Shown here: in pieces, positions 11,901 through 24,000 of the stretch
Position numbering within the stretch: the stretch's first letter is position 1
Layout of the letters: each line of letters opens with the position of its first letter
Assembly: GCF_021917145.1 (NCBI RefSeq)
Contig: NC_061073.1
Span: 6,354,550-6,418,549, forward strand
Source of the DNA: Hypomesus transpacificus
Taxonomy: Eukaryota; Chordata; Actinopteri; Osmeriformes; Osmeridae
Direction of reading: 5' to 3'
Length of the DNA stretch: 64,000 bases
Position numbers and translations under genes: made by a program
Notes under the pieces: generated by a model
Told to the model about the DNA's origin: nothing
Database searches by the model: none
What the model saw: only the letters and a program-made list of their open reading frames with translations

Positions 11901-12819
11901 GTCTGGTCTTGAATTGCTCTTTTAACCCCTGCAGTCTGATGACATATTTCTGTTTTTCAGGCTATTCTGAACTCACAGAAGACAAGTGTTCCTGGGGATC
12001 TCATTGCAGTACCAGGTGCTACAGAAAAGATATCCTTTACTGATGGCATTCCAGTAATATATGTAATCCATTTATAGTTGTTCACCTACAAGGCTATAGA
12101 TAGAAACGCCAACCAAGTATAACTGTTCAGTTACTGGCCATGTTTAATTGTATTGCCACCATATGACTAACCCTATGTCTGAAACTGACTTGAGTTAGCC
12201 AGCCTACATTAAATACTCAGACTTCTCAGAATACTTTGCCATGGGTAGCGGATGAATGTATGTGCATCAAAGACCATGGCCGTGGGAACTGCTGACAGCA
12301 TGAGAATTTAAAATTATATGACTTGAAAATCCACCACGTGGCCCCGCAACATTAAGCCCCCCCCCCCTGATAAAATATGTTCGCGTGGCTATGTCAAAGA
12401 CCATCATTAAGTTCATTCCAGATAGCAGCAGATCAATGGAATCGTCTGAAAGGGCTTGCCTTTAAGCGTGTGGGATGTTGGAAAGGAGAATTTAGTTTGA
12501 CTGGCTTGGCAGGAGATGACCAATGGAACCGGATGATTTGTTCCTCTGGCTCACTTTAAACTTCCCTTTTTGATATTGTTGTTAGATGTAGCAACATGTA
12601 ATTAGAACAGTCACATACTGTATTTTTCAGCTCAGAATGATTTTCCCTGGTGTTTCCTTTAACCTGATTTCAAACATAGAACTCACTCGAAGTCTCAACA
12701 TGGTGGAACTCCGGAAGCTACGTCGCCAGTTCATCAGTTACACCAAAACACACCCGACAGAGAACATTGGACACATTGCTAACATGTTTGTACAGTATCT
12801 AAACAAAAGTATTCATTGA
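8924..12819 (+). CDS. kti12: Kti12, Elongator-associated P-loop protein (9 exons, 275 aa)
   Basis: KTI12 is a P-loop ATPase that binds Elongator and tRNA and is needed for U34 wobble modification. Exons: 8924-9074, 9182-9233, 9397-9449, 9606-9661, 9856-9935, 11379-11538, 11775-11837, 11961-12029, 12676-12819, summing to 828 nt (275 codons plus stop) with phases joining cleanly. The Walker A motif GFPCSGKT is at residues 8-15. [17 protein letters not shown] and the C-terminal [12 protein letters not shown] block match the family. [12 protein letters not shown] is also a family signature. The human protein is longer (about 354 aa) through a low-complexity middle insert, and the human gene is a single exon. 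Intron 5 holds an L2 LINE. Intron 8 is AT-AC. The start gives the conserved MPLIIMCG N-terminus. Confidence 0.95.
9950..11339 (+). mobile_element. L2 LINE, 5'-truncated, in kti12 intron 5 (sense)
   Basis: Reads through a reverse transcriptase: [27 protein letters not shown] and [16 protein letters not shown], then a 3' UTR. It ends with GTCGCTTTGGATAAAAGCG and an AAATGTAA-type tail. Near 10890 the coding sequence jumps from YTPKTHLF to the last residues, so ~150 bases present in the copy at 34313-35463 are missing here. It begins inside the reverse transcriptase. It lies in the same orientation as kti12, 15 bases or so beyond the donor of exon 5. Confidence 0.9.
12030..12675 (+). other. kti12: U12-type AT-AC intron of kti12 (intron 8)
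   Basis: Exon 8 ends GCTACAGAAAAG and the intron starts ATATCCTTTA, the U12 5' splice-site consensus. Upstream of the acceptor lies TCCTTTAAC, close to the U12 branch site TTCCTTRAC. Its branch A is 13 bases from the terminal AC at 12674-12675. Splicing AT to AC joins the frame exactly (GATEK to IELTRSLN), giving the same spacing as human KTI12 (GTTEH-LRFTRPL). Using the nearby AG four bases on would shift the frame. Confidence 0.9.
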
Positions 12820-13493
12820 GTCTCGATGAACAGAAAAGCCTTTTGTTCAGAGTGAGACATGTAGCTTCTGTCAGTGTTTTTCTTTATACTGTGTGAGACA
12901 AATACATTTGTTTTAAGGCACATATCTTCATCGATACTGTTGCATGATTTCATATTGCTCTGTAGTTCCTTGGTTTCTTTCTTTGTTTATATAGATATTT
13001 GAACAATGGTTTTGGAGCCTCTGAACTAAGAAGCTTCAGCTCCAGTGCATTCAGTGCACACGTTTACATTTAAATTGGCTTTATTCTGCTCACTTCAGTC
13101 AGTGTGTTGAATGGCAGGTTTTTTGCACAGGCCCCTGGCCTGACTTCAAAAAGCAATAGCAGCTTTTCATGTGTTAAACCTCAGTTAAAAATGTTTAACA
13201 TTGTAATAAGAAGGATTTGTTAGGGCTTGTGAATTCAGTGCCTAGGTTTTCTGTTCAAATGCACCAGAATTGCAAGACCCATTGAGCTTCTGTATGAGTG
13301 CAGTTGTTACTCATGGAATCCTGTACTTATTGTCAACTGTCAGTAAGTGCTTTTGGCCTTGTCTTTGGATGTCCTTAAGGCTTAGAAGGAATCAACCTTT
13401 ATGCTCCATCAAGCCTTCCGACTAAACATAGATGATGATGGAAATGTATTTCCGAGTGCGCTGACACTTGTAGGGGTTTTCCATTTCCTGTTC

Positions 13494-13499
13494 AATAAA
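13494..13499 (+). promoter_or_regulatory. kti12: Polyadenylation signal, kti12
   Basis: AATAAA about 675 bases after the stop codon, in an otherwise non-coding 3' flank. It is the most plausible 3' end of the transcript. Confidence 0.5.
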
Positions 13500-15029
13500 T
13501 CATTTACTAAAAGCAAGGGTATCTGAATGTGTATACAAAAGACAACAGAGTGGCTGGTTGCCCTTATAGTATGTATAAATTAACTTGGATATATTTTAGG
13601 TGTTTATTATTAAAGAAGTCTCTTATTCTACCCTATTGCAATGAAAGTACCAAGTCAATGAAGTCAGTTGCCAAGTACAATTTCAAGACCAAATATAAAT
13701 ATTTTTTACATATATGTAAGGTGCAGGTGTCTGACACTCAAGCCAAGCATCTCAAAGGACTGGACAAAGAATACAGGAATAAAGGGCGGTTAAATAGTAT
13801 CACAATATGGGAGGGGGGTGACAGTCAACATAGCTATGCAAGCACAGAAAGAAGACGCGGTGCATTCATGGTGCTAGATAACTTCTTAAGATAAGTCTTT
13901 AGATAGGGCTCCTAGAAATGGCCTTGACGTTCTTCCTATTTTCCTTGTTCAAAGTTGCATGGCATTATACACTTTGGTGACATTGTGATCTCTGACCTAC
14001 AATCTAGTGTCACAGATTTCCTAGTTGCATCTTACAAAGAACTAACTTATGGCTATGCAGGCAAAAGCTCTAGCAAACAGTATAATGAAAGTTTATCAAT
14101 GATTCAAGCAACATAATTCATAGATAGGCATATTTCTCTCCTGGACATGACCAAGGGTGAGCTAATATAGCAGAGTATAGATTAAACATTGTTAAATATA
14201 TTCAGAACATTCAAAACAGAATACAAGTTATATAATCATTATTATTCGTAATCTTTATATTGTTAATCAGTCCTACAGTGGTTAATGACTGACCTCTTCA
14301 TTACCAGTGAAGCTGGAAGTTTGACAAGAGCCTGCAAGTTCATTTAAGTAATCCTTCAGAATTTAACTCGATTTAAGCTTTTAATCTTGATTTCAAAACA
14401 AGAAAATACCATTTGAGCGGTGTGAACAGACTGTTGCATAAGAAACTGTAAGAATGTGTAATATAGGCTATCAATTAATAATGAATAAATAAAGAAGAAG
14501 AAATAATAATCAATGAATTATACAGTGCGTATTGTAGGCTACACACAATGCTTCTTTGTTGATTGCACAGCTATTAGATTTGTGTTTACAATTGGACACT
14601 TGTGTCTGATAAGCCAAATGCTTTAAACTTTATTTTTCAAAAAGCTTCCTTCGAATTATTTCCTGCGGCAAATAAAAGTAAGTAAAGGATCAGCTGATTT
14701 CATAGTAGGTGATCCATTGATTGTTTTGTAGTAATCATTTCCATTGTGCCTAAGAGGGATGATCTGAAGCGTCTCTGAAAAGGAAAAAGGTTGTTTTAGA
14801 CATTATGTGTAGATCCTTGCAGTGTCCTTTTCCTCCACTGCAACAGGGGGCGTACGCACAAACTTCCCCGGTCTGAAACCCCAAAACAAACACCACTGTT
14901 TTGCACGTAATCAGTCAGGTGTTTTATCGTACTTTAGCCTTCTAGCCTATTACTATATTTCACAACGTGTAACACATTTTAATAGTTTTTGCATGCGACA
15001 TTGTACGAAATTATTAGGAAGAGTCCACC
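13500..15029. other. Intergenic region, no gene seen
   Basis: AT-rich. A 121-codon ORF at 13529-13894 shows no domain or codon bias and is treated as chance. The last ~150 bases are the likely promoter and 5' UTR of the CHY zinc-finger gene. Confidence 0.5.
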
Positions 15030-18000
15030 ATGAGCAACTTTGAGGTACGTGTGCCACTTATGTTGCTGTCAACGGTCATTGTGTCAAAGCAGCAGTCATA
15101 TAGCTGCGTCCTGATAGTGTCGACGTCAAGTGATATTTCTATACCAATGGTTCTTAGGCTATACAACCAAATGAAGTCCGCTTGCTGTGTAGCAAAAAGA
15201 TAATACATTTCATGTTCAAATACCGGTAACGTAATTGTGGATGCTATTTGTAAAATAAATAGTAGGAAACTTAGTTTTTTGTACATTGTACACAGGCATC
15301 AGCATTGGACAACCATGGGTTATCGACTTCCTTGTCTCATAAGGAGAAAGAGAACCAGGGTCAGACAGACCCAGCCCGTGGTGGCCCTCAACCGGTTTGC
15401 AGGTTCTTCGCACAGGGACGCCACTGTAATTTTGGGAGTAAGTGTCACTTCCTCCATCAAAAAAGAGATCTTAAATCTGCAAAGGGTCAGTTTGAAAACA
15501 GTACAAATAGGCAAACAGATCAGGGAAGCCCAATTGTGGAGGTCACACAGGCCAAGGAAACTAGCTCTGGAGAAGTAGGTCACAGGCCTGGGCCAGCCAA
15601 ACATGAGAGAGCGAACCACCGGCCCTGTCGATATTTCCTCTCTGGCTTCTGTTCCATGGAGGATAAGTGCCGTTTCTGGCATCCGGAGCATTTCTCCCAG
15701 TTTGAGGTCCAGTCTGTACAAAGAGATGTAGCCAGAGCCAGGCCAAGCCTACCTGCTCCTTGTACCCCTCATGAAGTCAGACTCAGTGATCTGACAGACG
15801 ATCTTTCCAAACAACTGCGGGACACTGAGATTAAGCAGATGACAAAGCGTTTTCCCAAAGAACAGCTTATTGTTCAGGAACGGGACGACGGCCAAGTTAC
15901 TTTCTACAGGTTTTCAATTGAGGCCACAGATCCAGACTGGGTAATAATGGAATTTCCCTAATGCTTCACAAAGCAACATAAACATGTTCTTTGTTTTTAA
16001 CCCTTTTGTAAAACTTGGCTGACCAAGTTTCGGCTTTTGTAAAACTTGGCTGACCAAGTTTCGGCCTTTGTTAAACTGTCTAACTATGTTTCACAGCCTT
16101 TTGACCTCAAAGAAGTTGATGTTATGGTCAGCTTCCCAGAGAAATATCCTCAAGAGGTACGCACATTTCTACCTCATCATTACTTCAGTCATAATCTCGT
16201 GCAAAAGTCAATTTAAGACGGATTTGATCATCTTTTCATAGATTTTCACCATAGATATACCCCAGGACCAGGATTTGCCTTCAGTTATGGGACAGTAGGT
16301 GGAACTAATGCAGGAACACTGTTATTACACACAACTTTGATATCAGTTCTCTTACATTTGTTTTGTGTCCATACAGGCATGTGCAGCGGGCCTCCCTGGA
16401 GTGGCTGCAGGCTAAGCAGGCCACCAATCAGCTGATGGGGAAAGTGGAGCTGCTCTTCCGGCCGTTCCTTCGTTGGTTGGACCGGAGTTTAGAGAGACTG
16501 TTTACGGAGGGAGCCAGGCTGGTGAGACACCTCTACTCTATTCTACCTCTACTCAACTATTACTTAAATGCAGGATAGGCAAGTTTTCAATTTTAGCTTG
16601 AGTTTGAAAGGATAAATATCCCACCCCCTCCTTCAAAGCCACACCCCCAAAACACATGAATGCCTGCCTGACTACTGCCAGGAGGTAGGTAGGTAGACAG
16701 ACAAGTAGCCTGTCCAATCATTGCAGTCTCAACAACATTGCCTACCTTGCCTTTAAGAGTAGTGTGCTCTTATGGCGCCAATGTAGTAACATTATACGCA
16801 GCGAGTGGCTGGCTTGTGCTTCATTCCCAATACTTTCCATGATGGATTTATGTTTATGATGACCTCATGGATTCCTTGCACTACCATCCGCCATTTTTAT
16901 ACTCAAGGGTGATTTCAAACATTTGTCTTCTCTGTATTCAACTGTATTCATTTGCCTTCTCTGTCTTCATCTCTGTAGCTGAAAAAAGACCTTGACGTTG
17001 CGAGAGCAGGCCTGGAGTTTGTGCCCTTCCAGCAGCTTCAGGCAGCGGTGTGCAAGGAGCAGGGCGGCAGTGACACTGCTGACCCTGTCACCTGTACTTC
17101 AATTGCTGAGGGAGAGGAGAAGGAGGGGACTGAGGAAGAGGGGGTCAAAGATGACCCTGGATGTGATGACCAGGAGGAGGAAGGTGGTGGCCCAGTGGAG
17201 AACATCAAAACCAGCAATCCTCGGAGAGGCACTGAGGTCAAGCTGCTGGGTCTGACGCTGGGGGAGCAGACAGCCACTGTGGTTGCCAGACAGATCACCT
17301 TGTGTCTGCAGTGCAACAGGTGAGACCAGCCTTTCCCCACTGATGCAACAGTGGACATTCATCTTCTTACCTGATGAGTTTATCCTCCGCCGTATGTGTA
17401 CAAGCATATCTGACTACCCTGGTCTGTGTTATTGTCAGGTGTAAGGTAACGGCAGATTTAACGTTGAGTGCAAAGAGCCCCTGCACGGCCCAGTGTGAGA
17501 AATGCAGCTCGGGGATCAGCGCTGCGTTTAGACCCAGCATGCTGCACCATTACAGTGACGTGCTAGGATACCTGGACCTGACCAACGCTGTTCCTGTGGA
17601 CCTGATCCTCCAGGACTGTGCACTCATCGTGGGCTGCCTTAGCTGCTCCCAGGAGGGCCCTCTGGAAGTGAGCTAGCTTACATGTTACAAATAACAAATA
17701 CTAATTACAATACTAATTGTTTATGTGAGGTCAACTGAAAAACATGCATTTTGAAGGACCTAAATGTGTTGAATGTGTTGAAATGTTTTATCTTCTCAGA
17801 ACCTTTCGTATGGTCAGAGTATGGCCATCAACTGCCAACACTGCCACAGCAAACTGAGCGTCTTAGTTGACAGTACAAGGTTCCAGTACATTCCATCATG
17901 TTCTAAGGACAAATTAGGTCAGAGCACACTTGATAGTGGCCCATTGATGGTTAACCTGAGAGTATTCTGGTTTATCTCCTCTGTCCAAATATATGGTATC

Positions 18001-18833
18001 TAAAAGCTGGTATTCTTGTTGTCTGCTGTTCACAGGGCAGGGCAACACTTCACTGAACTATCGGCAGAGTATAAGAGACCCGGCAGTACAGCTGGGAAAA
18101 CCACTGCCTGGAAAGGGATCCTGCAAACACTACAAACAGAGTCATCGATGGCTAAGGTCCGGGATGCTGATTTCCATAGCAGCACTGGTTGTGTTTGAAG
18201 CATTCTTTTTTACAGGAAAATTGGTTCCAGCTGACACCTCTGCGTGTGTTGCCAGGTTCCCATGCTGCGGTCGGGCCTACCCCTGTGATGTGTGCCATGA
18301 TGAAGACCAGGATCACCTCATGGAGCTGGCTAGCAGAATGATCTGTGGCCATTGTGCCAAAGAACAGGTTAGGCAAATAAAGCAGCATTGTAAGGGGTCA
18401 TGCTTCTGTCAAGGTCACCACTCCCATTATGTTCTCATTCATGACCTTATGTCATGTACTGGTTCTGCCCTATAAGCTGCCAATGGGCAGAGATAGCCTG
18501 AGTTTGAACTTCATTGAATCTGTCCTTTGCAGCCATACAGCAATGGGAAGCCCTGTGTGTGCTGTGGAGGCATGATGACCAGAGGGGCCTGCACCAGCTA
18601 CTGGGAGGGAGGACTGGGCTGCAGGAACAAAGTTAAGATGAACAGGTACTGTGTCATAGACGGACAAGCACACATGCAAGGCTTCCACGCACACACACAA
18701 GCTTGGCATGTTTACACAATCTAAATGTTTAGAATTTGAACTGTCCCATTTTTTTATTCACAGGAATGATCGGCATAAATACGCAAACGTAAGCAAAACA
18801 GTGTCACGGAAAGCAGCAAGTGAGAAGAAGTAA
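15030..18833 (+). CDS. CCCH + RWD-like + CHY zinc-finger protein (12 exons, 673 aa)
   Basis: Exons: 15030-15044, 15296-15940, 16097-16156, 16242-16294, 16377-16521, 16979-17319, 17439-17667, 17800-17917, 18036-18156, 18256-18367, 18533-18645, 18764-18833, summing to 2022 nt with consistent phases. Two CCCH fingers lie at about residues 40-59 and 116-134 (spacings 8-5-3 and 7-5-3). An RWD-like segment follows (VMVSFPEKYPQE), then an acidic linker, CxxC pairs, and a C-terminal CHY finger (GSCKHYKQSHRWLRFPCCGR, then PCDVCHDEDQDH and CGHC). CHY fingers bind zinc and occur in ubiquitin ligases and in yeast Hot13. The domain order recalls the fungal C18H10.09 type. The biochemical role is unknown. 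I do not know a human orthologue. Confidence 0.9.
16014..16070 (+). repeat. Short tandem duplication in intron 2 of the CHY gene
   Basis: A ~31-bp unit (TTTTGTAAAACTTGGCTGAC and following) occurs twice, with a partial third copy. It lies just upstream of exon 3. Confidence 0.8.
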
Positions 18834-18899
18834 CAGTTCAAATGAAGGCAGTGATTCTTCAATCAATCTATACATGTTATTGTCATCGCAAAACTGAAC

Positions 18900-18905
18900 A
18901 ATAAA
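18900..18905 (+). promoter_or_regulatory. Polyadenylation signal, CHY gene
   Basis: AATAAA 67 bases after the stop codon. Confidence 0.6.
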
Positions 18906-21006
18906 ATTCAGTTGATTTGACTCAAGAGCTACAGTACATTCAAACATTTGAAGGCTTCTGCTATAAAATTCCATAGGATTATTAGGGTTCCAAGCAAGGC
19001 CCCTTGTCTTAAGTCTTTTAAATGATGGTAAAGGTTTTGGAGTAATTAATGTTTTTGGACTTAAATCAACAAATATCTGATTATCAAATCAAAGAAAAAT
19101 AAGTATATTAATTGAATATGCTTCACTATAAACTACACTGTGGAGGGTACCCCAAAGATGTAATCATATAATATAAGAGCTTTGACTATTGTTTCTAATA
19201 TAGGCCTACACAACAACAAAATAAACATGCAACAATTCTTCTGATTTTATCTGATGAAATAAATTAAAGATCCTGTAAAGTAACTTCCATGTTTTGCTTC
19301 TAAGTACATTATATACGTGTGAAATTAGTTCCTGAAAGCATGTGCAAAGCGCTAAAACTTTGACGCACTGAAATGTGGAGTTATAGCGAAGAACTGTTTC
19401 TCTTCCGTTTTCAGATCAGGTTTCAATGGGCGGAGCCAAAAAATGCCCTATCTATGTCATTTCGCCCTATCTACTTCAGATCACTGAATGGCTCCTCCTG
19501 CCGTACTGTTATTGTCAACCCAGTCTCATCCCAACTCGTCAAATATTGACGCTTGGGCAGAGCCCTTTGGCGTCACTATACCGACGCCGGGGGATGCCTT
19601 TTTCGTCGTTTTTTGACGCCTAGGGACGCCCATGACTTCCATGTTAATATGTTTGGCTTTTCCCGTAGAAAATTGTGAACTATGGCGTCGTATTTTGACG
19701 CATTAGGTCTCCCATAGATTTTGATGAGCGGCTTTCGGATTTTTACGAAACGTCACCATAATAAGTCGGGTGATTTCGTAAAAATCCGGCCGATGTGCTT
19801 TCAACATGATTTTTTTTGTTATATCCAAGACATAAACGTTATCAATGACATAAACCTTATTTAAGGACATAAAAGTTATTTTTAAAATGGACTGATACCA
19901 AATAAACCGATCTAAAAAGGTAGGCCTATATGCATGAAAAAGAAAAGAAAAATAGAATCCATCGGGGGAGGAATATCATTTTATTTTAATCATAATTTTA
20001 AGCGCATGGAAGCAATCATGTCAAATGCACTGACAGCAAAACCTATAAATTATCCAACATTATTGTAATTTTATTATTACACACGAGTCGCCTAAAAGTT
20101 TGACGCTCAATATCTGGCTGGAACTACTTCTTGTCACCCAAACCTCCGCTCTCTCGTACTGAAAAGGTAAGCTATTATCGATGAGGTAAACGTATATTTA
20201 AGATACTATCCTACTATACAGTTTTTTTTAATTGTTTTTAGGTTGGTTTAATGTTATTATGTTTGACGTACATTGCCCGGTGCTTTGCATCACCAATATA
20301 AATTAATTGACTTTGTAAACTGCAAAAATAGGCTAATACACTGTGCTAGCTAGTTAGCTAGTCTGACGTTATGTCATGCAAGGTCATGAACCGGTGCACT
20401 TTCATTGGACTCAGACCAATGTTTATCTTTGCTGGCGTGGTCCTTTTTACATCTCATAGCTTGCTAGGTATGACATTTATTGTATTGTATTTTTTATCTT
20501 TTCTTACTTGCAGCTGAAGTCACGCATTTTCTGGAAACGATATCGATATCCTTATTACCTCACCATATTATTACCTCACCATATCCTTGCCTTACTGCCT
20601 ATTTTAATAATTTGTCAGGACGTACCTGTGTATACCTGTGTCCACCTACCTCTGTCCACCTGTGTTACGCCCTCCACAGGCTCTGCCTGTCTTTCTGTTT
20701 GTCTTTCTGTTTGTCTGTGTTTGTGTGAATCTCCAGGCTCCAGTGATCCAGTCCACCCTACCTGCACAAGATCCACACCTGCGGTCCAGTTTCCCAATAA
20801 CTTGCGGTGACATACCCTGGTTTGCCCTCCACTCACCGCCAGATCGTTGTTTTTACAACCTGGTACCTACGTTCCTGGCCTCCTTGTACTTCCGAGTCTA
20901 TTATCTACTATTTGTATTCAAAGTGTTCTAATATTGCACTTTCTTGTGTCCCAAAGAAACATCCCACTCGCCATCTGCCCATTTGTCTGTCTACTCTTTC
21001 AACTCA
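18906..21006. other. Region between CHY gene and KDZ transposase ORF
   Basis: Holds a dispersed repeat (19263-19440) and a cluster of TGACGC-type motifs (19365-20105). Possible 5' UTR exons of the KDZ gene are suggested by a good donor (GAAAAGGTAAGC) at about 20162 and an acceptor (TTGCAG) at about 20514. No protein-coding exon is recognisable before 21007. Confidence 0.4.
19263..19440 (+). repeat. Dispersed repeat, copy 1 (opposite copy at 43625-43832)
   Basis: Shares ~160 bases with the reverse complement of 43625-43832, including CCTGAAAGCATGTGCAAAG, CACTGAAATGTGGAGT and CTTCCGTTTTCAG. Ends not defined; non-coding. Confidence 0.75.
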
Positions 21007-24000
21007 ATGATGAGTGATTTGCAGTTGATGGAATTGGAGGATGAGCTCAAGAGTGTAGATACATTTCTTGAACATCTCAAGACAGAAGAGGTAAAGCAGC
21101 TTCTGTTTTGTCTATAGTTAACAGTATTCCTTCTTACCAGTTCATATAAGATACATGGAGGCGTATTTAAAAGACATGAATCAGAAGGGTTACACTACTT
21201 TAACTGCTTTTTCTGTCAGTAGTCCGAAGGCATTTCCCATATTGGTAAACCTTTCTTAAACCAAGTTGTAATTCTAGACAGAGAAGAACAGACAGAAAAC
21301 TAAGACCACATCACCAAAGCCTGTTCATTGGAAGAAGAGGGACCACAATGGGGACATTGTTCACCAGCGCCCACGAGCCCTTAGAAAGCAGTCAACATCA
21401 CAAAGACCAGACGAAGGAAGACATGTTTCTTCTTCACCGCCATTAGACCATGGCCAACACCTAGACCATGGTGAATAATCTTTCGTTCCAAATGCTGTAT
21501 TTCAACAGTGTGTTGTGGCGATGTTGGAGTTACGATATTATTATTTTTTCTCCTCCCTTTTGAAGATTTGAATATGCGGCAGCTTGAGGACCTTCTACAG
21601 GACTCAGAGAACATGGAATCGCAAGATTTTGTTCAGCAGCCACCATTGTCCAGTTGGAGTCAAAGGCAGAAAGAGGTCCAACAATGTTGGCAACAGGCGA
21701 GGCCACAGAACCTTGACAATTTACTTTCTGCTGAGAACATCGTACAGATGACATGCAATCACTGTCACGTGAAAGAAGCTGTCATCCGTTGTGGGGAATG
21801 TATGCCCTCAGAGTGGTTTTGTGCTGAGTGTGATGGCTCGGTACATAAACACCACACTCTTCACAACAGGCAAACCATCATGGATGGATTTTTCAAATAC
21901 ATCCCACCAACAGAGGCTGTGACACTCTGTGACACTGGAAAATACAGCATTTGTGAACAAGGTTGGCATTTCTTTTACAATTGATTGTCAATTTTCTTAA
22001 CAGATCATTCTTATATGAAATTGAAATGTGTTATTTAAGTCATTACTCACAACCCAAACATTATTAATTGTATACCTTATGGTTCTTTGCCTTGCAGATT
22101 GTTTTCTGCCAACAGCTCTACCTCAAAGGATATGCTCCTGTGACACCGCTGATGCAGCAGTCTCTGTTGGTAGATCCATCATACTGGTTTGCATAAATGG
22201 TAGGATCTTGTTAAACTGTTGAATTTTTTTATATTACTAACACAGACACTGTTCCACCAGGATCTCTTCCATTCCTTTGAGGCTATGAACACAGCAGCTC
22301 CAGGAATGTCCAGACAAGCCTTTACAGCAATGTTGGACCAGAGAACAAAGCAATATGGAAGAGTAAGTAAAAAGCAGTTCAAGGTCCACAAGTGGCTGTA
22401 GTAGGTAGTACATATTTCAGATTATAGACTGAAGACCTTACCACACAAAATAGTCATTTGCTTCCTTATGGATTTGAAAAGTTGCATACAAAACACAAAA
22501 CATACAAAGGCAAAGATGTAGTTTATCGTTTTTGAAAGCTGTATTATATTATTTTCTTTAGACTGGCAAAGTGAATGCAGATGCATTTCAAAGAAGTTTT
22601 CTGCAATTTGTGTACTGCAACTATGAAGAGAACCAACTTCTTGGAAAGGAGCCATTGGTCTGTCCAGCCTGTAGCCCTGAAATTGTGGCTGTTTCTGTGG
22701 ATGGCAACAGAAAGTTGTACAGGTTCCAGAAAACAAACCAGTGAGTTCTGTGCACACATTATGAACAGCCAATGTAGTTAATATACAGTATGTCCAGCTG
22801 TTAATGACACTGTTAATGTCAATGTTTTTTTTGATAAGTGCTACATAAATAAAAGGTCCTATTACAAAGGTAGTCCATAATACATTGTCTTAAAGGAGTG
22901 AAGAGCCAGGGTTCTTCGATGGAGTGTTTTTAGCCCGAGACTCTGAGGTGTCCAGTTTTGTTGAGGAGGTCCGGGGAACTGTCAAGAGTGTACGTTTTAC
23001 ATTATTCTGAACAACATTTATTGGGATTATTTTGTTCTAATTAAAGTTAAAGTAGAAAACACGATTGCCTTCGGAGAAGGGAGTCTATGATCAGGTGGGG
23101 ATACAGCACTAGATTCTTATCCAGGGGGCACAGTACATTCATATTGCATATTGCTTTATCCTTCAAATGTAAGATAGGTCAGGCAATGACAAAATCTTGA
23201 CAGTTAAAGTTTGTGTGTTTGCGTGAACAGTCCTGCAATCTAGTGTACTTGAATTAACTATTGTCATGTTCAAATGATTTACTTTGGTAGACCGCAGGAA
23301 AAGCGATGTGTGGTGACACCCAATGGAATGCAGCAAGAGAGACTTCAAAGCGGGCCAACAATTTGGATGAAGAAGGTGTGGAATTTGCTGTGTGTAGACA
23401 TGGATTTCTTCTCAAAGGTTGGTATGGGTCTGATTAAGTAGTAGTAAAAAAATAAAATAATATATATTTATATTATGATCTAAATCTTCTTTCATGTGCA
23501 TTGTGCTTTTTTTAAAGGTCTGAATATGTATAGAGGAGAAATCTTTGCATATCCAATGTTTCTCCAAAAAGAGTTCCAGAGTGCTACATTTTTGGCCATG
23601 GATGTGACCTGCCGATATGTGCCATACTTGACAAAAGTGTCAGAGGCCCTGACGCATCTTCAACCCCTTCAGGAAATGAGGCATTGCTTGTCTGTGATGC
23701 ATGCCAAAGCCCACAATACAAAATGCGAGGTGATGCTTTTAGCTACTTGACCGTACATTTTAGAGTATGATGTGGCAAACTGAGTGTAAAATGCCATAAT
23801 AAATGACAATAGCCATACCACAGTGGTCTGGACTGACCCATACAACAACCTAGGAGTGTGTTTAAAGTTTTTCTGTAGCCCCTAAGTGCTGCCCTCTAAA
23901 GTTGGTAATCTCAGGATATGCTTCAATAACATGTGTCCACACCGCTTTACACATTATCTTCTTCCTGTAGATTCTGTGGACTGCAAGGAACCAGGAGGGC

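Noticed and set aside
13529-13894. 121-codon ORF after kti12
   Set aside because: AT-rich, no domain, no splice context; just downstream of a polyadenylation signal.
17038-17407. Minus-strand ORFs over exon 6 of the CHY gene
   Set aside because: Shadows of the acidic coding exon on the plus strand.
22098-22199. Alternative frame of the KDZ exon (IVFCQQLYLKGY...) as the real one
   Set aside because: Would solve the phase to the next exon but not to the previous one. The frame with RICSCDTADA agrees with the upstream exon and with the cysteine-cluster family.
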